The translations under genes were made by a program, and so were the position numbers. A model generated the notes under the pieces. That model ran no database searches. It saw only the letters and a program-made list of their open reading frames with translations, and was not told where the DNA came from. Below are positions 8,003 through 15,770 of a stretch of 37,067 bases of DNA, one piece after another (the first letter of the stretch is position 1; every line of letters starts with the position of its first letter). Source of the stretch: Bacilli bacterium (GTDB lineage Bacteria; Bacillota_I; Bacilli_A; RF39; UBA660); contig JAFWNS010000027.1 of assembly GCA_017510225.1 (NCBI GenBank), forward strand, positions 1 through 37,067. Reading direction: 5' to 3'.

Positions 8003-10147
8003 TTGCATACGATGGATGACATCACGTTTGATAGTGTGAAAGACAAATTAAAAAAATATATAGAAGAAGATAAGCTTGCTTTAATAGAGAAGGCCTATCT
8101 TTTTGCGTCTTTAAAACATGAAGGTCAATTTCGTAAGAGTGGGGAACCATATATAACACATCCTTTAAATGTAGCGTCTATTCTAGCAGATATTTATGCT
8201 GATGCTGAAACAATTATGGCAGGTTTAATGCATGATGTATTAGAAGATTGTGATTGTTCTCCAGAGGAAATGGAGAAGGAATTTGGAGAAGAGGTTACTA
8301 GTTTAGTAAAAGGAGTTACTAAGTTAAGTAAAATTAACTTTTCAACAGAAAATGATTATTTAATAGAATATTATAAAAAAATAATTGTTGGTATGAGTGA
8401 AGATGTTCGCGCCATTATAATTAAATTATGTGATAGATTACATAATATGAGAACACTATGGGCAGTACCAGCAGATAGACAAAAAGTAAAAGCCAAAGAA
8501 GCATTAGAAATACTTGCACCTATTGCTCATCATTTAGGTATTCATAAAATAAAAAGTGAACTAGAAGATCTAGCTTTAAGGTATTTAAAACCAGATGTAT
8601 TCTATGACATAGTAGAAAAATTAAATAACTCTAAATTAGAAAGAGATAATTCAGTAAATGATATGCAAAAAGAAGTAGTTAATCTACTTAGTGAGCATAA
8701 TATTAAACATGAAATAAAAGGTCGAGTAAAAAGTATTTATAGTATTTATAATAAACTAAATAAAGGGAAGAAATTTAGTGATATATATGATGTATTAGCT
8801 TTAAGAATATTAGTAAATACAGAACAAGAATGTTATCTAACATTAGGAATAATTCATTCTAAATTTAGACCACTTCCTAATAGATTTAAAGACTATGTTG
8901 CTATGCCTAAACCAAACATGTATCAATCTTTGCATACTACAGTATTTGGTGTAGATGGATTATTATATGAAATACAAATAAGAACATATGAAATGGATGA
9001 AGTAGCAGAAAATGGTATTGCATCTCATTGGTCTTATAAAGAAAATAGAGGATCTAAAACTAAAGCTAATTTACAATCAACTACAGAACAAAAATTACAA
9101 TTCTTTAAATCTATAATAGATTTATCTAAAGATAAGATGAGTAGTGAAGAATTTGTTAAAAGTGTAAAAAATGAAGTGTTAAATAATAATATTTATGTAT
9201 TTACTCCTAAAGGTGATGTAATGGAATTACCTAAGGGGGCAACTCCAATAGATTTCGCATACAAAATACATACTAAAGTAGGAGAAACTACAACAGGAGC
9301 TATTGTAAATAATAATATAGTTCCACTAAATCACGAATTAAAAAATAATGATATAGTAAAAATAATTACTAATAAAAACTCTAAACCATCTAAAGAATGG
9401 ATTAATATAGTAAAATCAACTCAAATTAAAAATAAAATAAAAAGTTTCTTCACTAAGAGTGAAAGAGAAATATATGTAGAGCGTGGTAAATATAATTTAG
9501 AGAAAACTCTAAGAAAAAGAAAAATACCTCTAAAGGAATTTTTTACAGATGAAAATATAAAGAAAATATGTGAAGAGATAAAAGTTAAAAATTTAGATGA
9601 AATATATTTAGTAGTAGGTAATGGTAAAAATTCTCCTAACTCAGTAATTAATATTATTCATAAACAAGAAGATAAGAATCCTAAAGTAGTTAAAGTTACT
9701 TCTAAAGAAAAAGAAGCCGATATAATAGTTAGTGGTATTGATAAAGTAAGAGTTAATTTAGCTAACTGTTGTATGCCAGTGTATGGTGATGATATAATAG
9801 GATATATATCTAAAGGTAATGGTATTAATGTACATAGAAGTAATTGTCATAATTTATCTATGTTAGAAAATAGAAATGTAGAAGTAAAATGGAATGATAA
9901 TACAAAGAATAGATATTTATCTATATTACTAATTTATTCTAATACACTAGATAATCATATAGTAGATTTAATACAAGCAATTTCTATGTTAAATGTTAAT
10001 GTAGATGGAATAAATACTATTAATAAAACAGAACAATTAACATATGAAGCACATTTATATGTAAATAGTCTAGAGCAATTAGATAAAGTAATAATTGCTT
10101 TAGATAAGTTAAAATATGTTACTAATGTAGAAAGGTTAATAAGATGA
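8003..10147 (+). CDS. rel: Bifunctional (p)ppGpp synthetase/hydrolase Rel
   Basis: Rel makes and degrades the alarmone (p)ppGpp on amino-acid starvation. ATG 7994 is directly adjacent to AAGGAG (7988-7993), too close for initiation. TTG 8003 lies 9 nt after it and is my start (714 residues). That numbering puts the HD hydrolase residues at His53, His77-Asp78 and Asp144, the positions known for Streptococcus Rel. Both halves look active: hydrolase motifs AGLMHDVLED and KLCDRLHNMRT, and synthetase motifs FSDIYDVLALRILV and LLYEIQIRT (Glu323). The regulatory part has a TGS domain (YVFTPKGDVMELPKGATPID), a Cys-containing segment (ANCCMPVYGDDI, then HRSNCHNL) and a C-terminal ACT domain. The end overlaps dtd by 4 nt. 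Confidence 0.95.
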   Translation: MHTMDDITFDSVKDKLKKYIEEDKLALIEKAYLFASLKHEGQFRKSGEPYITHPLNVASILADIYADAETIMAGLMHDVLEDCDCSPEEMEKEFGEEVTSLVKGVTKLSKINFSTENDYLIEYYKKIIVGMSEDVRAIIIKLCDRLHNMRTLWAVPADRQKVKAKEALEILAPIAHHLGIHKIKSELEDLALRYLKPDVFYDIVEKLNNSKLERDNSVNDMQKEVVNLLSEHNIKHEIKGRVKSIYSIYNKLNKGKKFSDIYDVLALRILVNTEQECYLTLGIIHSKFRPLPNRFKDYVAMPKPNMYQSLHTTVFGVDGLLYEIQIRTYEMDEVAENGIASHWSYKENRGSKTKANLQSTTEQKLQFFKSIIDLSKDKMSSEEFVKSVKNEVLNNNIYVFTPKGDVMELPKGATPIDFAYKIHTKVGETTTGAIVNNNIVPLNHELKNNDIVKIITNKNSKPSKEWINIVKSTQIKNKIKSFFTKSEREIYVERGKYNLEKTLRKRKIPLKEFFTDENIKKICEEIKVKNLDEIYLVVGNGKNSPNSVINIIHKQEDKNPKVVKVTSKEKEADIIVSGIDKVRVNLANCCMPVYGDDIIGYISKGNGINVHRSNCHNLSMLENRNVEVKWNDNTKNRYLSILLIYSNTLDNHIVDLIQAISMLNVNVDGINTINKTEQLTYEAHLYVNSLEQLDKVIIALDKLKYVTNVERLIR

Positions 10148-10578
10148 GAGTATTAGTACAAAGAAGTAATAACGCTAGTGTAGTAATAGATAATAAAATA
10201 TATAATAAAATTGATAATGGATTAGTTCTATTAGTAGGTTTTACTGAGGGAGATGATATAGAAAAAATTAAATATTTAGCGAGAAAAATAGTTAATTTAA
10301 GAATATTTCCAGATGAAAATGATATAATGAATAAAAGCATCTTAGATTATGGAGGAGAAGTTTTATCTATATCACAATTTACTTTATATGCAGATACTTC
10401 TAAAGGTAACAGACCAAGTTATATAAAAGCTTTAGGAGGAGAAGAAGCTAATAAATTATATGAGTTATTTAATAAAGAATTAGAAAAATATGTTAAAGTA
10501 AAAACAGGAGTATTTGGTGCGGATATGGAAATTAATATATCTAATATTGGACCAACTACTATTAGTTTAGAGAGGTGA
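10144..10578 (+). CDS. dtd: D-aminoacyl-tRNA deacylase
   Basis: This 144-residue enzyme hydrolyses D-amino acids from mischarged tRNA. It is a full-length DTD fold starting MRVLVQRSNNASVVID. It has the catalytic motif SQFTLYADTSKGNRPSY and the C-terminal cross-subunit motif, here NIGPTT instead of the usual NxGPVT, after GVFGADMEI. The start ATG overlaps the rel stop (ATGA), so translation is coupled. The rel-dtd pairing is standard in Bacilli. The stop codon lies in the ribosome site (AGAGGTGATAA) of the next gene. Confidence 0.96.
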   Translation: MRVLVQRSNNASVVIDNKIYNKIDNGLVLLVGFTEGDDIEKIKYLARKIVNLRIFPDENDIMNKSILDYGGEVLSISQFTLYADTSKGNRPSYIKALGGEEANKLYELFNKELEKYVKVKTGVFGADMEINISNIGPTTISLER

Positions 10579-10582
10579 TAAT

Positions 10583-11641
10583 ATGTCAAATAATAAAATA
10601 AATTATAGGTTGTTAAATGTAACACTTTTAATGGTACTTTTATTCATAGGTTTTAGTAATATTAATTTATGGATAAGAATAGTAGCTAAAATTGTATCTT
10701 TACTATTACCATTTATTATTGGGTTTGTTTTAGCATATGCAATACATCCAGTAGTACAATTCTTAGAAAAGAAAGGTGTTAGAAGATGGATTGCTTTAGT
10801 TGCAGTAATTCTATTCTTGGTTTTAGCTGTAGTAGGATTACTTATTATTACATTACCAATGTTATATGATCAAATAGGTTCTTTTGCAAAATATATAATA
10901 GAATTAATAGAAGATATTGGTACTAAATTCAATCTTAATTTAGCTGGGTTTGAAATAAAAATATCTGATTATTTTAATGATATTATTAAGTATGTAGGTA
11001 AACTTACATCATCAGGAGCAGGTAGTATAATTTCTGGTCTTATATCTTTTGCAGGAAGTTTTATATTAGGACTAGTTGGATTTATTTATTTCTTAGTTGA
11101 TATGGAAAAAATAAAAACCGGATTTAAACATATATTATTATCTATCAGTAAAAAAACATTTAATTATTTTAAGACATTAGATATAGAATTAGGAAATTAC
11201 ATAAAAGGATTATGTATGTTTATGGTAATTCAATTTTTTGAATATAGTTTCCTATTCTTTATAGTAGGTCATCCTAACTGGTTAATATTAGGACTACTTG
11301 CTTGTGTTACTACAGTTATTCCATATTTTGGAGGATTAATTACTAATTTAATTGCTATACTTACTGCATGTTTAATATCTACTAAACTAGTAATACTTAC
11401 AATCATTATTTGTTTGATATTCCCACAATTAGATGGATATATAATATCTCCAAAAATATATGGTAAAACTAATAATGTTAATCCATTAATTACCATTATG
11501 GTAGTTAGTATAGGTGGGTCATTAATGGGAGTAATTGGTATAATTGCAGCTTTACCAATATATCTATTAATAAGATCTACATATCTATTCTTTAAAAAAG
11601 ATATAGAAAAGAAAGTAAAAGAAGTTAAAAAAAGTATGTAA
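10583..11641 (+). CDS. AI-2E/PerM family membrane protein
   Basis: A 352-residue polytopic membrane protein of the PerM/YdiK/YtvI group (PF01594). About eight membrane segments are visible: two or three at the N-terminus with LPFIIGFVLAYAIHPVVQFLEKKG, which is typical of the family, a soluble middle domain (about residues 105-145), then a bundle with LGLLACVTTVIPYFGG and the conserved PQLDGYIISPKIYGKTNNVNP. The C-terminus is basic and cytoplasmic. Family members have been linked to transport of autoinducer-2, Na+/H+ exchange or other cargo, so the substrate cannot be assigned. It starts 4 nt after dtd, the last gene of the comN-secDF-rel-dtd unit, and its stop lies in a terminator stem. Confidence 0.88.
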   Translation: MSNNKINYRLLNVTLLMVLLFIGFSNINLWIRIVAKIVSLLLPFIIGFVLAYAIHPVVQFLEKKGVRRWIALVAVILFLVLAVVGLLIITLPMLYDQIGSFAKYIIELIEDIGTKFNLNLAGFEIKISDYFNDIIKYVGKLTSSGAGSIISGLISFAGSFILGLVGFIYFLVDMEKIKTGFKHILLSISKKTFNYFKTLDIELGNYIKGLCMFMVIQFFEYSFLFFIVGHPNWLILGLLACVTTVIPYFGGLITNLIAILTACLISTKLVILTIIICLIFPQLDGYIISPKIYGKTNNVNPLITIMVVSIGGSLMGVIGIIAALPIYLLIRSTYLFFKKDIEKKVKEVKKSM

Positions 11642-11652
11642 CTTCTTTTTTT
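11617..11652 (+). terminator. Rho-independent terminator closing the comN-perM unit
   Basis: AAAAGAAGTTA (11617-11627) pairs with TAACTTCTTTT (11639-11649), 11 bp with an 11-nt loop, followed by a T-run to 11652. The stop codon TAA (11639-11641) starts the right arm. Confidence 0.8.
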
Positions 11653-11664
11653 ATTTATTTGATA

Positions 11665-11693
11665 TTGCAAAAACATCTAAAAAATAGTATTAT
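11665..11693 (+). promoter_or_regulatory. Promoter for the T-box leader and glyS
   Basis: TTGCAA (11665-11670), 17-nt spacer, TATTAT (11688-11693). The predicted transcription start near 11700 gives a leader of about 145 nt before glyS. Confidence 0.65.
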
Positions 11694-11699
11694 AAGAAT

Positions 11700-11826
11700 A
11701 TAATAATTATATAAATGTGATGACCAGTGTGGAAAGCTGAGAGCAATATTTTAAAGTGATTCTTCTAGAATAAGTAAGGTGGAACCGCGGGAATAACTCG
11801 TCCTTACGTTTATCTAGGAGTTTTTT
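11700..11826 (+). promoter_or_regulatory. T-box riboswitch of glyS with very short Stem I
   Basis: The T-box core GGTGGAACCGCGGG (11778-11791) is unmistakable. The antiterminator pairs GTAAGG (11774-11779) with CCTTAC (11802-11807) around it. The competing terminator pairs AACTC (11795-11799) with GAGTT (11818-11822) and runs into T6. Stem III is ATTCT-TCT-AGAAT (11759-11771). Stem I is tiny: kink-turn-like TGATGA (11718-11723) and GAGAG (11739-11743) enclose CAG/CTG and a 9-nt loop, TGTGGAAAG. The loop contains GGA (11731-11733), a glycine codon followed by a purine as in specifier loops. Uncharged tRNA-Gly should stabilise the antiterminator and switch on glyS. The assignment of GGA as specifier is inference. 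Confidence 0.92.
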
Positions 11827-11843
11827 ATTTAAAGGAGGATAAA

Positions 11844-13208
11844 ATGGATAAAATAGTAAATTACTCAAAACAATATGGATTTATATTCCAAGGATCAGAA
11901 ATATATGGAGGACTTGCTAATAGTTGGGATTATGGACCAATAGGAAGAGAATTAAAAGAGAATATAAAGAAAGCTTGGTGGAAGAGATTTATCCAAGAAG
12001 AAAAGAATAGTTATGGCCTAGATGCTGCCATTATAATGAATCCAAATGTATGGGTAGCAAGTGGTCATGTAACTAGTTTTTCTGATCCATTAATAGATTG
12101 TAAAGCTTGTAAGATGAGACACAGAGCAGATAAGCTTATAGAAGATTTCACTAATGGTAAAGAAACTGGAGATGGATGGAGTAACGAAAAATTAGAAAAG
12201 TTTATAAAAGATAATAATATTACTTGTCCTAATTGTGGTAAGAGTGACTTTACAGATATTAGACAATTTAATTTATTATTTGAAACAAGTATGGGTGTAA
12301 CAGAAGATTCATCATCTAAAGTATATTTAAGAGGAGAAACTGCCCAAGGTATATTTACAAACTTTAATAATGTACAAAGAAGTATGAGAGCTAAAGTACC
12401 ATTTGGTATAGGTCAAATAGGTAAAGCTTTTAGAAATGAAATAACTCCAGGTAATTTCATCTTTAGAACACGTGAATTTGAACAAATGGAATATGAATTT
12501 TTCTGCAAGCCAGATACAGATTTAGAATGGCACAAATATTGGAAAGAAAAATGTTTGACATTCTTAGAAGAATTAGGATTAAATAAAGAAAACTTAAAAT
12601 ATAGAGATCATGATAAAGATGAATTATCTTTCTATAGTAAAGCAACTACAGATATAGAATATAAATACCCAATGGGCTGGGGAGAACTATGGGGTATTGC
12701 AGATAGAACAGATTATGATTTATCTGTACATGAAAAACATTCTAAAAAAGAATTAAAATATTTAGACCCAGAAACTAATGAAAAATATACACCATATGTA
12801 ATAGAACCAAGTGTAGGAGTAGATAGATTGTTCTTAGCAATCCTATGTGATGCATATAAAACTGAAGAATTAGATAATGGAGAAACAAGAGAAGTATTAA
12901 ACATATTACCATATCTTGCTCCATATAAAGCATCTATTTTACCACTTGCTAAAAAATATCATAGTAAAAAAGCAAATGAAGTATATGACTTATTATCTAA
13001 AGAATTTATGTGTAGTTATGATGAAACAGGATCTATTGGTAAAAGATATCGAAGAAGTGATGCTATTGGAACACCATTTGCTATCACTATAGATGATGAT
13101 ACTATTAATAATAATACTGTTACTATAAGAAATAGAGATACTATGGAACAAACAACATTAAACTTAGATGAAGTAGTAGATTATATAAAAGAAAAAATAT
13201 CATTTTAA
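11844..13208 (+). CDS. glyS: Glycyl-tRNA synthetase (dimeric alpha2 type)
   Basis: This 454-residue class II synthetase charges tRNA-Gly with glycine. It is the single-chain alpha2 form, not the alpha/beta form of B. subtilis. The N-terminus YGFIFQGSEIYGGLANSWDY is typical. An inserted zinc site has CKAC and CPNC pairs (near residues 92-132). Motif 2 is FRNEITPGNFIFRTREFEQM and motif 3 is GVDRLFLAIL. The C-terminal anticodon-binding domain includes YDETGSIGKRYRRSDAIGTP. AAAGGAGGA before ATG 11844 gives a strong start. Expression is controlled by the T-box just upstream, whose terminator ends about 17 nt before the gene. Confidence 0.97.
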   Translation: MDKIVNYSKQYGFIFQGSEIYGGLANSWDYGPIGRELKENIKKAWWKRFIQEEKNSYGLDAAIIMNPNVWVASGHVTSFSDPLIDCKACKMRHRADKLIEDFTNGKETGDGWSNEKLEKFIKDNNITCPNCGKSDFTDIRQFNLLFETSMGVTEDSSSKVYLRGETAQGIFTNFNNVQRSMRAKVPFGIGQIGKAFRNEITPGNFIFRTREFEQMEYEFFCKPDTDLEWHKYWKEKCLTFLEELGLNKENLKYRDHDKDELSFYSKATTDIEYKYPMGWGELWGIADRTDYDLSVHEKHSKKELKYLDPETNEKYTPYVIEPSVGVDRLFLAILCDAYKTEELDNGETREVLNILPYLAPYKASILPLAKKYHSKKANEVYDLLSKEFMCSYDETGSIGKRYRRSDAIGTPFAITIDDDTINNNTVTIRNRDTMEQTTLNLDEVVDYIKEKISF

Positions 13209-13212
13209 TATA

Positions 13213-13241
13213 TTGTTTAAATAAATTAGTTTTGATATACT
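13213..13241 (+). promoter_or_regulatory. Promoter for the gene at 13267
   Basis: TTGTTT (13213-13218), 17-nt spacer, TATACT (13236-13241) with an upstream TG that makes it an extended -10. It begins just after the glyS stop; no glyS terminator hairpin is evident. Confidence 0.6.
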
Positions 13242-13266
13242 AATTATATAAAATAGGAGAAAGCTT

Positions 13267-13872
13267 ATGGAGAAAAAGAATAAAAGTGTAATTCATAAAA
13301 TGAAAGTAAGAGAAGTTGAATTAATAATATTTTTTGTTATTTTAATAACTGCTATTGTTATTGGGATAACTTATTATATATTCGCATCATTTAATAAAAA
13401 TACTAATTATAATACATACACAGTAGGTGATCTAAAAGTAACATATAATAAAAATGATAATGGCATAGAAGATACTATTAATTTAGTAAATGAAACCCCA
13501 ATCAAAGATAATAAGAGTAGTGATATTAAACCAATAAAACTTATTATAGAAAATCCAAGTAATAAAAAAATTAATTATACTATTTATGTAGAAAAAGATA
13601 ATAATTTAATTGAAACAGATAACTGTAGTGATAAACAATATAATACTAAGTATTTAAAATATAAAATAAATAATAAACAGCCACATACTTTTAAAAAATT
13701 TAAATCTAATTACTTAGTATATAAAGGTAGTATAGATTCTAATAAGAAAGAAGAATATAGTATTAGAGTATGGGTTTCTAAGAATTTATATAATAAGAAA
13801 AATAAATTAAATAAACATTTTCATGCTAAAGTAGTAGTTCATACTAAAAATGAAAAGAAAAATATTCCATAA
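13267..13872 (+). CDS. Membrane-anchored extracytoplasmic protein, unknown function
   Basis: A 201-residue protein I cannot assign. It has a short basic cytoplasmic N-terminus (KKNKSVIHKMKVRE), one membrane segment (about residues 19-42, IIFFVILITAIVIGITYYIF), and an outside domain of about 155 residues, rich in Asn, Lys and beta-branched residues. The pattern after the anchor (YTVGDLKVTYNKND, then KPIKLIIENPSNKKINYTIY) suggests a beta-sandwich like that of TasA/camelysin-type surface proteins. This resemblance is by eye only. There is no cleavage site or sorting motif. AGGAGA lies before ATG 13267. It has its own promoter and a bidirectional terminator shared with the convergent hydrolase gene, so it is a single-gene unit. 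Confidence 0.75.
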   Translation: MEKKNKSVIHKMKVREVELIIFFVILITAIVIGITYYIFASFNKNTNYNTYTVGDLKVTYNKNDNGIEDTINLVNETPIKDNKSSDIKPIKLIIENPSNKKINYTIYVEKDNNLIETDNCSDKQYNTKYLKYKINNKQPHTFKKFKSNYLVYKGSIDSNKKEEYSIRVWVSKNLYNKKNKLNKHFHAKVVVHTKNEKKNIP

Positions 13873-13900
13873 AAGAGTTTTACTTTAAAAACTCTTTTAT
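13869..13900. terminator. Bidirectional terminator between convergent genes
   Basis: A perfect 13-bp stem, ATAAAAGAGTTTT (13869-13881) with AAAACTCTTTTAT (13888-13900), and a 6-nt loop. A/T runs on both sides serve both the plus-strand gene ending at 13872 and the minus-strand gene ending at 13880. Confidence 0.85.
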
Positions 13901-14635
13901 TATGTTATTAATTAATATAGGATAATCTAAATAGGGAAAGTGACCACTATTTGGAATAGTTATTAATGCAGAATCTTTGATTTTTTTGTTAATAATTCTC
14001 CCATGTTTTATAGGAGTATCTTTATCTAATAATCCCCATATAATTAAAGTATTAGTTTTTATGTTTTTTAAATACTTAGATAAATCTTCGTTAATAATAT
14101 TTTTAAAAGTATTTCTCATAGTAATAGGGATATTCTTATAATCAGTAGATCCAAATATAGATAATAGTTTATTTAAATATTTATTTTTATACGTATTAGG
14201 TAAAAGAAAAGATACTTTCTTTAATAGTTTATATATACTTTGTTTAAATTTTAAATAAATAGATTTTTTCTTAATAGGTGCAACATCTATCATAATTAGT
14301 TTGTTTATTTTAATATTAAAGTAACCATCTAATAAAGTGGAGATTCTACCACCAAAAGAATGAGATATAATTATGGGGTTAATAATATTGTTATATTCTA
14401 AAAATTTAATTATTATTTTAGTATAATCATATATATCTAAATCAGCTTTTGGAATAGAACTATTACCAAAACCAGGATAATCTAAAATATATATTGTATA
14501 GTTTTCTTGTAAAGAAAAAATCATATTATAAAAAGTATTTCTAGTATTACCCCAACCAGGTAATATAACTATAGAATTATTACTATTACCATATTTTTCA
14601 TAATAGATAGATAAATCATCAATATTAAAGTACAT
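13880..14635 (-). CDS. Alpha/beta-fold hydrolase
   Basis: A 251-residue serine hydrolase of the alpha/beta fold. The frame opens at a GTG (14644), but that GTG is part of the AGGTGA ribosome site, so ATG 14635 is the start. Seen in order: the oxyanion strand VILPGWGNTRNTF, LDYPGFGNSS, the nucleophile elbow IISHSFGGR (Ser93), a helical lid region (about 120-190), the acid in GLLDKDTP (Asp204 or Asp206) and the base in SGHFPYLD (His232). The full triad is present. There is no signal peptide, so it is cytoplasmic. The substrate is unknown; the family includes esterases, lipases and C-C hydrolases. It is transcribed alone and convergently with the anchored protein gene. Confidence 0.9.
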   Translation of the reverse strand: MYFNIDDLSIYYEKYGNSNNSIVILPGWGNTRNTFYNMIFSLQENYTIYILDYPGFGNSSIPKADLDIYDYTKIIIKFLEYNNIINPIIISHSFGGRISTLLDGYFNIKINKLIMIDVAPIKKKSIYLKFKQSIYKLLKKVSFLLPNTYKNKYLNKLLSIFGSTDYKNIPITMRNTFKNIINEDLSKYLKNIKTNTLIIWGLLDKDTPIKHGRIINKKIKDSALITIPNSGHFPYLDYPILINNIIKEFLK

Positions 14636-14685
14636 AATATTCACCTATAGTAAAATATTCAAGTAATTAAAATTTGTTAAAATAC

Positions 14686-14713
14686 TTGTATATAAAGAAA
14701 ATTGTGCTATAAT
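14686..14713 (+). promoter_or_regulatory. Strong promoter for the structured RNA
   Basis: TTGTAT (14686-14691), 16-nt spacer, TATAAT (14708-14713) preceded by TGC, a perfect extended -10. The expected start at about 14719-14721 coincides with the first base of the RNA closing stem. Confidence 0.7.
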
Positions 14714-14719
14714 ATAGGT

Positions 14720-14898
14720 GTCAGAGAGATGCGTGATTGTTCTCATATAAAACCCACTATAGTCACGATACGGGAGTCTTGATCAGTTATCCGTGTTGAA
14801 AACCTACCTCGAGTAGGGATCCTAAAGATGACGTACGGACACCCACCTGTAAAAATGCAGGTTTTATCGTTGAACACAGCGCTCTATCTGACTTTTTT
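14720..14898 (+). ncRNA. Structured non-coding RNA, candidate 6S RNA
   Basis: About 175 nt, clearly richer in G+C than its surroundings, with no open frame. The ends pair: GTCAGA (14720-14725) with TCTGAC (14887-14892), continuing through AGA/TCT and GCG/CGC, then a T6 run as terminator. Inside are TCACGAT (14763-14769) with ATCGTTGA (14866-14873), hairpin CCTAC/GTAGG (14803-14817), hairpin ACCTG/CAGGT (14845-14862), and TCCGT (14790-14794) with ACGGA (14835-14839). It has its own promoter, and the next gene has another, so it is not a simple leader. Length, closed ends and a location near tcdA (in B. subtilis I recall 6S-1 lying near aspS-yrvM) suggest 6S RNA. The central bubble is not clear-cut, so the family call is tentative. 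Confidence 0.6.
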
Positions 14899-14900
14899 AA

Positions 14901-14929
14901 TTGCAAAGCAATACTATATATGGTATAAT
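14901..14929 (+). promoter_or_regulatory. Promoter for the gene at 14952
   Basis: TTGCAA (14901-14906), 17-nt spacer, TATAAT (14924-14929) with an upstream TG. It directly follows the RNA terminator and starts a separate transcript with a leader of about 15 nt. Confidence 0.75.
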
Positions 14930-14951
14930 AACTCACGCGGGGTGATTAATA

Positions 14952-15770
14952 ATGTTGATATTACCAATAGTAAATAGAAGAAGAATACTTAATGTACAAA
15001 TCAGTTTAAAAAATGCTGAAAAGATTAGAGAAGGAGTAATATTAGAAAATACTAATGAAAGCGAAGTTCTAGTCAATAATAAGCGTTTTACAAAGTCTAG
15101 TTACAATAGAGTAAATAGTCAACATAGTGTGGTTGATTTTATTAGAAATGCATCAATTAAAACAAAGAAAGATTATTTTATTACTACTAGAGAAAATTCT
15201 GATTCTAATAAATATGATGTGTATGCAGTTTCACAACCTAAACCAAAGATTAATAAAGAATTAGATGATCTTTATGAAAGCGTTGTAACTGATATGAGAA
15301 AAGAAATACCTGGTATTAAAAGAGGTAGATATATTTCATTAAAGAAATTAGGATTAGATAAACATCTAACAGATGAAAAAATTGCTTTACTACAGCAAAT
15401 AGTAGAAGAAAATGATCCAAGCAAATGGCCATTATTATTTGCTAGAGCAGGAATAGCTGATTTAAAAGACACCTTAAAGTTTATAGATATGTTTGACTGT
15501 ACTGTTATAAGTAAAACAACTATTCCAGAGGATACACTAGTAAATACTATAGATTCATTAGAACCATTACAATCAAGAGACTATAGAAATTTAAAAAATT
15601 ATTATGAAATGGCTAAAGATAATACAGAAGTATATAAAAAGTTATCAAAAATAAATAATGTATTATATGATAAGCAATATGAATTAATACAAAGTACTAG
15701 ACAAAGAAAAGAAAAAGAAAAACAAAAAGTAAAAGTAAAGAAGGAAAATGAAGTCAATAAAGCAGCATAA
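14952..15770 (+). CDS. Hypothetical protein upstream of tcdA
   Basis: I do not recognise this 272-residue protein. GGGGTGATT (14939-14947) precedes ATG 14952, and a strong promoter lies just upstream. It looks soluble and cytoplasmic. The N-terminal part (1-100) contains VQISLKNAEKIREGVILENT and FITTRENSDSNKYDVYAVSQ, probably a small beta-rich domain. The middle (100-190) is helical, with KEIPGIKRGRYISLKKLGLD and DPSKWPLLFARAGIADLKDT. The C-terminus (from about 245) is a long Lys/Glu/Gln helix that could bind nucleic acid, but this is only a compositional hint. The last 23 nt overlap tcdA, so the two are probably translated together. No catalytic motif is visible. Confidence 0.82.
   Translation: MLILPIVNRRRILNVQISLKNAEKIREGVILENTNESEVLVNNKRFTKSSYNRVNSQHSVVDFIRNASIKTKKDYFITTRENSDSNKYDVYAVSQPKPKINKELDDLYESVVTDMRKEIPGIKRGRYISLKKLGLDKHLTDEKIALLQQIVEENDPSKWPLLFARAGIADLKDTLKFIDMFDCTVISKTTIPEDTLVNTIDSLEPLQSRDYRNLKNYYEMAKDNTEVYKKLSKINNVLYDKQYELIQSTRQRKEKEKQKVKVKKENEVNKAA

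Noticed and set aside
14636-14644. GTG start for the alpha/beta hydrolase
   Set aside because: The GTG is part of the AGGTGA ribosome site serving ATG 14635.
14720-14898. tmRNA, SRP RNA, RNase P RNA or a known riboswitch
   Set aside because: None of the hallmark sequences (SRP GGAAGCAG loop, RNase P GAGGAAAGTCC, tmRNA tRNA-like ends, T-box core) is present, and the next gene has its own promoter after the terminator.
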